Of a stretch of 10,884 nt of DNA, positions 6,364-10,884 are shown one piece after another; the first letter of the stretch is position 1, and each line of letters starts with the position of its first letter. The stretch is from UBA5177 sp002413265 (lineage in GTDB: Bacteria > Chloroflexota > UBA5177), in NCBI GenBank assembly GCA_036752825.1, contig DAIORV010000076.1, positions 1-10,884 of the forward strand, read 5' to 3'. The notes under the pieces are model-generated. The model was given only the letters and a program-made list of their open reading frames with translations, searched no databases and was not told where the DNA came from. A program made the translations under genes and the position numbers.

Positions 6364-7620
6364 ATGCTGTCTGTCCTTCGCCAGCGGAACTTTGCGCTGC
6401 TCTGGTGCGCAGGCCTGATTTCGGAAACCGGAGACTGGTTGCTCGCGATTGGCCTGCCGGTCTACGTCTTCACGCTTACCGGTTCGGCTCTGCAGACCAG
6501 CGGGTTGTTCATTGCCGAGTTTCTACCGGCGGTCGTTTTGGGCTCCCTGGCGGGAGTCTTCGTCGATCGTTGGGATCGAAAACGAACGATGATCGTCGCC
6601 AGCGCGCTGCAGGCACTACTGCTGATCCCGCTCCTGAGCGTTCATTCCGCATCCGGTGTCTGGGTCGTGTACGCGGTTGCGTTTGTAGAGTCGATCCTGG
6701 CGCAGTTCTTTGTGCCGGCCAACAGCGCCATGCTGCCCACGCTGGTCGGAGACGATGAGATCCTGGCGGCGAATTCTCTGCTGGGCGTGAACAACAGCCT
6801 CACTCGCCTGGTCGGCGCGCCCGCGGGTGGCCTGGTGGTCGGCATTTGGGGAGCCGGAGCGGTTGTGCTATTGGACTCCGTGTCCTTTGGACTTGCTGCG
6901 GTTCTGATTGCGTCCATAACCGTCGAGGCGGCGGTTCGAGCAGTGCCCGTTTCGGACGTCGGCGCCGTGGTTTCTGTTCTTCGAGAGTGGATAGAAGGTC
7001 TGGGCTTGGTGCGCCGGACGCGTTCGCTGTTTGCCCTACTGATCATCGGCAGTCTGGCATCTCTCTCGCAGGGGATCTTCCTCGTGCTCTACGTGGTTTT
7101 CGTATTCAGAGTGCTTCACGGAGGAGCCACCGAGGTCGGCTGGATTCGAGGGGTCCAGGCAATTGGAGGACTGGGAGGCAGCCTCCTGGTTGGCGCGTTC
7201 GGAAGCCGCTTGCCTGCTCCCCGACTACTGGCTCTAAGTCTCGTCGGCTTCGGCGTGGCCGATCTCGGCATCTGGAACTCTCAGGAGATCGTCGCTGGTT
7301 TCTTTCTGCCGGCTGCGCTCTTCGTGGTGGCGGGGATCCCGGGTGCCGGGATCGGCGCTGCCCTGATGACTCAGCTGCAGACGTCCGTCGAAGATCAATA
7401 CCGGGGTCGAATTTTTGGTAGCTTCGGCACTACATCGGCCCTCTTGCAGCTGATTGGAATGGTATTGGCCGGGACCTTGGGGGACGCGCTGGGCGTGCTT
7501 CCGGTTCTGAATGCTCAGGGATGTATATATGTTCTTGCCGGCCTGCTTGCTCTTGCGCTGTTGGTGGGAGAGCGCCAAACCCAACAAGAGCCGGGAACTG
7601 GCTCAGGGATGAGAGGATGA
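6364..7620 (+). CDS. MFS transporter (MFS_3 / EntS-like exporter)
   Basis: The 418-residue polytopic membrane protein has about 12 hydrophobic segments, the usual number for a major facilitator. The opening LRQRNFALLWCAGLISETGD (5-24) and the motif A loop GVFVDRWDRKRTM (64-76) between helices 2 and 3 are typical of the MFS_3 exporters that include the enterobactin exporter EntS and macrolide or drug efflux proteins. QFFVPANSAMLPTLV and NSLLGVNNSLTRLVGAPAGG follow in the helix 4-5 region, as in relatives. It probably exports a small molecule by proton antiport; the substrate cannot be read from sequence. The C-terminus is a short hydrophilic tail. The ATG start has AGGA at 6352-6355 (8-nt spacing). 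The gene is monocistronic, with the remnant gene upstream and a converging methyltransferase gene 11 nt downstream. Confidence 0.9.
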   Translation: MLSVLRQRNFALLWCAGLISETGDWLLAIGLPVYVFTLTGSALQTSGLFIAEFLPAVVLGSLAGVFVDRWDRKRTMIVASALQALLLIPLLSVHSASGVWVVYAVAFVESILAQFFVPANSAMLPTLVGDDEILAANSLLGVNNSLTRLVGAPAGGLVVGIWGAGAVVLLDSVSFGLAAVLIASITVEAAVRAVPVSDVGAVVSVLREWIEGLGLVRRTRSLFALLIIGSLASLSQGIFLVLYVVFVFRVLHGGATEVGWIRGVQAIGGLGGSLLVGAFGSRLPAPRLLALSLVGFGVADLGIWNSQEIVAGFFLPAALFVVAGIPGAGIGAALMTQLQTSVEDQYRGRIFGSFGTTSALLQLIGMVLAGTLGDALGVLPVLNAQGCIYVLAGLLALALLVGERQTQQEPGTGSGMRG

Positions 7621-7633
7621 CCTTACGATCCTC
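7613..7633. terminator. Weak hairpin spanning both stop codons of a convergent pair
   Basis: GAGGAT (7613-7618) and ATCCTC (7628-7633) form a 6-bp stem with a 9-nt loop that covers the exporter stop and the end of the methyltransferase gene. It is the only structure in the 11-nt gap. It may help end both transcripts but is weak. Confidence 0.2.
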
Positions 7634-8384
7634 AGGCTGTGGGCGCGCAGCTCGCACTTAAGCGCCGGCCGGCAGCATCGAAGTAGGGTTCCTCAATCTC
7701 CATGCCGATGAAACGTCGGCCGAGCTTCTGGGCGGCTACACCGGTTGAGCCGACGCCCATGAAGGGATCGAGAACCAGGCCTCCTACCGGAGAGGCCAGG
7801 TCGACGATGCGCTCCAGGACCTTGACGGGCTTCTGGGTGGGATGATGCGGGTCCTTTACCCGTTCGTTGCCCATGCAGATTGGCGACTCGATGAAATTGT
7901 GCATCTCGGATTGCTTTCCGAAGTTCCAGAAATGGCCCCGATTCCACATGCACACGATCAGCTCGCAGCTATTCAGAAATCCGGCACGGCGTATTTTCGG
8001 GACGGGATTCAGCTTGTGCCAGACCATGAACTGAAAGGTATCGAACACCGGATCGTACGCGTCGTGCCAGCGACCCAGCAAGTTGTAACTGGTAAAGGCA
8101 AAGATATTTCCGTCTGGCTTGAGCACTCGCTGAAATTCGGCAAGCCAGGACGCGGGATCGAACTGGTCGGTGTCCCAGGAAGCCACGTCGTTATTGATCT
8201 CCTTCCTCCAAGAGAAGGACATGTTGCCGCGCGAGTAGCGACCGAGGTTATAGGGCGGGTCGGTCAGGAGCAGATCGACGGATCGATCGTCGACTTCCGC
8301 CAACAGACTCCGAGCGTCTCCTAGCCGCAGAGTGAAGGAGACTGGTGCTGAGACTGGCAGTAGCGTGGCTTCCGGCTCAATCAT
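7632..8384 (-). CDS. Solitary beta-class DNA methyltransferase (DPPY type, N6-A or N4-C)
   Basis: This is an amino-methyltransferase acting on DNA with S-adenosylmethionine. Numbered from the ATG at 8384 (250 residues), the catalytic motif IV TDPPYNLG is at 41-48, while the AdoMet-binding motif I, LDPFMGVGSTGVAA, is near the C-terminus at 205-218, after HPTQKP at 181-186. The order IV, recognition region, X, I defines the beta class. WHKLNPVPK (122-130) and ELIVCMWNRG (141-150) match the central motifs. The frame stays open upstream and a TTG at 8441 would add 19 residues with high third-position GC. I prefer the ATG because it leaves 95 nt for the divergent promoters, but neither start has a ribosome-binding site. 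No restriction endonuclease or specificity subunit is adjacent, so it is probably an orphan regulatory or phage-derived enzyme. Confidence 0.9.
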   Translation of the reverse strand: MIEPEATLLPVSAPVSFTLRLGDARSLLAEVDDRSVDLLLTDPPYNLGRYSRGNMSFSWRKEINNDVASWDTDQFDPASWLAEFQRVLKPDGNIFAFTSYNLLGRWHDAYDPVFDTFQFMVWHKLNPVPKIRRAGFLNSCELIVCMWNRGHFWNFGKQSEMHNFIESPICMGNERVKDPHHPTQKPVKVLERIVDLASPVGGLVLDPFMGVGSTGVAAQKLGRRFIGMEIEEPYFDAAGRRLSASCAPTA

Positions 8385-8479
8385 GTGCTTGTCGCACAAC
8401 CAGTCTACGGAGTAGCGGCTCCACGGCGCGTAGCGTGGCAAACTAAGGCACGAGGCGCGGCCCGGCAGGGAGAGTTTCT

Positions 8480-9706
8480 GTGACAGACGAACTTGTCTAC
8501 GTTTCGCGACTGGTGCGTCTCCCGCTGCTCAGCTCGGACGAGACGGATATTGGCCGCATGGTCGACGTGGTTCTCACCGTCCCGGCGGGTGGAGAGCCGC
8601 CTCCGGTGGCCGGCTTCGTGGTTGAGGTACAGAGGCGCCGTGTGTTCGTGAGCGCGGGTCGCATCGCCGAGTTGGGCCCCGAGGGCGCCCGATTGCGACG
8701 GACACTGCTCAACATGCACCCCTTCGAGCTGCGGGCCGGCGAGGTGCTCGTGGTCTCGGAGATCGTGGGCCGCAAAGTGCGCAGGGAGCTGGTCGTCGAC
8801 ATCGGAATCACTCCAATACCGGGAGTGCAGTTCGCCTGGCAGGTCGCCACCGTCGCGCTGGGTACCGCCGGGCTTCTGCTGCGCCGCCTGCGAACTCACC
8901 GGGTCATCGAGTGGGATGAGGTCCTGGAGATCTTCACGTCGACGCGACCCCTACACCGGCGTGCCGCTCAGATGCACTCGATGCATCCCGCCGAGATGGC
9001 AGCTGCGATCCGCGAGATGCCGCCGGATCGCCGGAGGGCACTGGCTGCGACCCTCGAGGACGAGCGCCTGGCGGATCTGCTGGAAGAGCTCCCTGAAGAA
9101 GAACAGGTTCGAATTGTCGAGGGGCTGGACGTGGACCGAGTGGGCCGCGTCCTCGACGAGATGGACGCCGACGACGCGGCCGACCTGCTTGGAGAGCTGC
9201 CGCTTGGCAGGAGGGACGAGATTCTGCGGGCCATGACGCCGGACGAGGCGGATCCGGTGCGCCGGTTGCTCACCTATGGTCCGAGCACGGCCGGGGGCCT
9301 CATGACTCCGGAGCCCCTCATCATGCCGCCGAACACGACGGTGGCCGAGGCGCTGGCGGCAGTGCGGGATCCCGATCTTCCGCCAGCTCTGGCGGCGCAG
9401 GTTTACGTCACTGCACCCCCGTATCAAACCCCCACGGGCCGGTATATAGGGGTGGTGGGTTACCAGCGGTTGCTGAGGGAGCCTCCGTTCCGCCCGCTTT
9501 CCCGCTGCCTCGACGAACATCCCGAAGCCGTGGCGGTCTCTGCCTCAGATCGGGATGTCGCGATAAAGGTGGCCTTTTACGACGTCGTGGCGGTGCCGGT
9601 GACTGACGACGCAGGGAGGCTGGTCGGTGCCGTGACGGTGGACGACGTGCTCGATCGGATGCTTCCCGACAACTGGAGAGAGCAGCCCATGGACGCGAGC
9701 CAATGA
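8480..9706 (+). CDS. PRC-barrel / MgtE N-domain / CBS-pair protein without a channel domain
   Basis: The 408-residue soluble protein has three parts. Residues 1-135 contain PRC-barrel-like beta strands (for example IGRMVDVVLTV at 24-34 and ELVVDIGITPI at 103-113). Residues 160-268 match the MgtE intracellular N domain: MHPAEMAAAIREMPP, then repeated LLEELPEEEQ and LLGELPLGRR units. Residues 271-395 form a CBS pair starting at AGGLMTPEPLIMPPNTTVAEAL and ending at AVPVTDDAGRLVGAVTVDDVLDRML. In true MgtE these parts gate a five-helix magnesium channel; here no membrane helices follow, so it is not a transporter by itself. It may sense magnesium or nucleotides, or act on a partner. GTG 8480 follows AGGGAG (8467-8472) with 7-nt spacing. 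Its TGA overlaps the next ATG (ATGA), so the two are co-translated. Actinobacteria carry similar pairs. Confidence 0.88.
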   Translation: MTDELVYVSRLVRLPLLSSDETDIGRMVDVVLTVPAGGEPPPVAGFVVEVQRRRVFVSAGRIAELGPEGARLRRTLLNMHPFELRAGEVLVVSEIVGRKVRRELVVDIGITPIPGVQFAWQVATVALGTAGLLLRRLRTHRVIEWDEVLEIFTSTRPLHRRAAQMHSMHPAEMAAAIREMPPDRRRALAATLEDERLADLLEELPEEEQVRIVEGLDVDRVGRVLDEMDADDAADLLGELPLGRRDEILRAMTPDEADPVRRLLTYGPSTAGGLMTPEPLIMPPNTTVAEALAAVRDPDLPPALAAQVYVTAPPYQTPTGRYIGVVGYQRLLREPPFRPLSRCLDEHPEAVAVSASDRDVAIKVAFYDVVAVPVTDDAGRLVGAVTVDDVLDRMLPDNWREQPMDASQ

Positions 9707-10185
9707 GCGATCTCTCGACGCCACGCGGCATCCGGCACAGCACCTATTACGACCCCGATGCTTTCGGCCGCTTCTCGGAGGCCATCGCCCGATATCTGGG
9801 CACTGGCCGGTATCTAGCCGTCCAGACCGTGCTGGTGGTGATCTGGATCCTCTTCAACGTCGCCGCTTACAAGCTGCGGTTCGATCCGTATCCGTTCATC
9901 CTGCTCAATCTGATGTTTTCAACGCAGGCGGCGTACGCGGCGCCGTTGATACTGCTGGCGCAGACTCGACAAGCCGATCGCGATCGTCTGGAGTACGAAC
10001 GAGACCGGGAGGTGAATGCGAGAGCTCTGGCCGACGCCGAGTTCCTGGCGCGCGAGATCGCGGGCATCCGAATTGCGCTGGAGCGCAAGGCGGACCGTGA
10101 CGACGTCGAAGACGCGGTGTCTCGGCTCACGGAAGTTCTGGAACGCTACGCTTCACCCCGACCGGAAGGCGCCTCTTCCGTCTGA
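9703..10185 (+). CDS. DUF1003 membrane protein
   Basis: The 160-residue protein has two predicted membrane helices (about 38-56 and 64-86) followed by a charged, probably coiled-coil cytoplasmic tail (about 90-150). The block DPYPFILLNLMFSTQAAYAAPLILLAQTRQADRDR (61-95) is the DUF1003 hallmark, with the conserved YPFILLNL, the Ala-Pro, and the Gln-x-Arg-Gln then Asp-Arg. The function of DUF1003 is not established. Its ATG overlaps the stop of the PRC/MgtE_N/CBS gene and has no good ribosome-binding site of its own, so its translation is probably coupled. A membrane anchor or effector partner for the CBS/MgtE_N protein is a reasonable inference. The last 40 nt overlap the end of the converging MFS gene. 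Confidence 0.88.
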   Translation: MSDLSTPRGIRHSTYYDPDAFGRFSEAIARYLGTGRYLAVQTVLVVIWILFNVAAYKLRFDPYPFILLNLMFSTQAAYAAPLILLAQTRQADRDRLEYERDREVNARALADAEFLAREIAGIRIALERKADRDDVEDAVSRLTEVLERYASPRPEGASSV

Positions 10186-10722
10186 GCCAGCCGGCCGGCT
10201 GCGCTTTGGAGCCGGCCAACCGCCGGTATGGCGAGCAGTATCGCAAGGCAGACCGCTGCCATGGCGGCGAACGCGAAGGGAAGCGAGGCCGCCGAGGTGG
10301 AGGTGATGAGCCGTCCCAGAGCCGTGGTGAGGATGACCCCGCCGAAGAGATCCGTGGCGACGACCAGGGACGTGGTGCGTGGGGTCATTGCCAGGGCTTT
10401 GGTGGCCCAGATCACCGCAAGCGGGAACAGGGGCGCGGCCGCAAAACCGCAGAGCGTATAGGCAGCCGCGGTGATGGCGGTGATGCGCGTAAGTCCGAGG
10501 AGTATGCCCGTGCTCGCAACCGCGGCCAGGACGATCCGCTCGGGACCCACGCGAAGGCTGAGGGTGGCGGCGCCCAGCCTTCCGGCCGTGTAGGTCATCC
10601 AGAAGAAGGAAGCGACGGTGGCCGCGCTCGCCGCGGAGAGTCCCGTGAAGATGAGATGAGTGGGTTCCCACGCTCCTATCCCAGCCTCGAGCCCGCCGAG
10701 CAGAAAAAACGCCGTCATGAAG
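10146..10722 (-). CDS. MFS transporter, C-terminal part (cut by assembly gap)
   Basis: About 191 residues of the C-terminal half are present, ending at a TAG (10146-10148). From the gap side they begin FMTAFFLLGGLEAGIGAWEPTHL and include FFWMTYTAGRLGAATLSLRV and LCGFAAAPLFPLAVIWATKA, typical of the second six-helix bundle of MFS_1 permeases; the E-x-G-x-G-x-W pattern resembles the sugar or fucose-permease-like branch. About five to six hydrophobic segments are visible. The N-terminal half lies beyond the gap and outside the window. The gene is unrelated in sequence to the MFS_3 exporter at 6364. The substrate is unknown. Its tail overlaps the DUF1003 gene by 40 nt on the opposite strand. A reading frame running through the Ns to 10880 is not real, because sequence after the gap is in another frame and repeats this gene. 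Confidence 0.82.
10193..10217. terminator. Hairpin just after the DUF1003 stop
   Basis: GGCCGGCT (10193-10200) and AGCCGGCC (10210-10217) form a perfect 8-bp GC-rich stem with a 9-nt loop, 7 nt after the DUF1003 stop codon. It is well placed to end the two-gene operon, but it has no T-run and lies inside the coding tail of the opposing MFS gene. The left arm is also part of a 14-bp palindrome (10188-10201). Confidence 0.4.
10524..10675. repeat. Copy 1 of a near-identical 152-nt direct repeat across the gap
   Basis: This stretch matches 10733-10884 in the same orientation with 5 mismatches in 152 positions and no indels (at 10546, 10575, 10608, 10611 and 10620). It lies inside the MFS gene. 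Four of the five differences fall at third codon positions, which points to strain variants of one gene and not to a genomic repeat. Confidence 0.9.
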
Positions 10723-10732
10723 NNNNNNNNNN
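10723..10732. other. Scaffold gap of 10 Ns
   Basis: Ten consecutive Ns join two contigs. The sequence after the Ns repeats sequence found 209 nt earlier, so the two contigs overlap and the gap length is a placeholder, not a measured distance. Confidence 0.98.
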
Positions 10733-10884
10733 GGCCAGGACGATCCGCTCGGGAGCCACGCGAAGGCTGAGGGTGGCGGCGCCGAGCCTTCCGGCCGTGT
10801 AGGTCATCCAGAAGAAAGAGGCGACGGTAGCCGCGCTCGCCGCGGAGAGTCCCGTGAAGATGAGATGAGTGGGTTCCCACGCTC
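10733..10884 (-). CDS. Redundant variant copy of the MFS gene fragment (partial)
   Basis: This is copy 2 of the 152-nt repeat, coding on the minus strand in codons starting at 10882. It encodes the same segment as copy 1 (THLIFTGLSAASAATVASFF through to RVxPERIVLA) with a single change, Ala for Gly in RVGPERI. It should be read as the same locus from a related strain, continuing to the right of the window. A genuine tandem duplicate is possible but less likely. Confidence 0.75.

Noticed and set aside
7632..8479. A restriction-modification or phage-defence system around the methyltransferase
   Set aside because: No endonuclease, specificity subunit, helicase or nuclease motif is found in either flanking gene.
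10146..10880. Single MFS reading frame running through the Ns
   Set aside because: Sequence to the right of the Ns is a repeat of the gene in a different frame, and its translation there (an Arg/His-rich stretch) is not MFS-like. The fused frame is an assembly artefact.

Overview
The window looks like a piece of a high-GC bacterial chromosome, most likely an actinobacterium or an actinobacterium-like soil or environmental lineage, and it probably comes from a metagenome assembly. Reasons: GTG and TTG starts are common; there is an adjacent gene pair (a PRC-barrel/MgtE_N/CBS protein plus a DUF1003 membrane protein) that I associate with Actinobacteria; there is a winged-helix AlkZ-like protein, a Glyoxalase_6-type VOC protein and a GH13 alpha-glucosidase of actinobacterial flavour. 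A run of 10 Ns at 10723-10732 is flanked by two near-identical copies of one gene fragment, as expected when a scaffolder joins contigs from co-existing strains. No ribosomal RNA, tRNA, CRISPR array, integrase or insertion sequence was seen.

Layout, left to right. 1-215: ends of one or two uncertain small reading frames. 206-628 (+): two-unit tautomerase-family protein with N-terminal proline. 765-1409 (-): P-loop kinase/ATPase with an N-terminal zinc ribbon. 1519-1908 (+): VOC (glyoxalase-like) protein. 1961-3118 (+): HTH_42/AlkZ-like winged-helix protein, probably a DNA glycosylase. 3138-4772 (-): GH13 alpha-glucosidase. 4891-5712 (+): GNAT acetyltransferase, followed by a perfect 12-bp hairpin. 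5787-6302 (-): 5'-truncated remnant of a secreted HEYAE-motif protein. 6364-7620 (+): 12-helix MFS exporter. 7632-8384 (-): solitary beta-class DNA methyltransferase. 8480-9706 (+) and 9703-10185 (+): PRC/MgtE_N/CBS protein and DUF1003 protein, translationally coupled. 10146-10722 (-): 3' part of a second MFS transporter, cut by the gap. 10733-10884: a redundant strain-variant copy of part of that transporter gene.

Apart from the 8480-10185 pair, the genes do not form an operon or an obvious shared pathway. They alternate in strand, and several convergent pairs have almost no spacing (19 nt, 11 nt, and a 40-nt overlap). This is a patchwork of single-gene accessory functions: carbohydrate hydrolysis, DNA alkylation repair or DNA modification, small-molecule modification, and efflux. 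I found no convincing new multi-gene system. The best leads are the QAQ-motif AlkZ-like protein, the truncated HEYAE protein, the CBS/MgtE_N protein that lacks a channel, and the gap duplication, which a reader must not mistake for a real tandem repeat.
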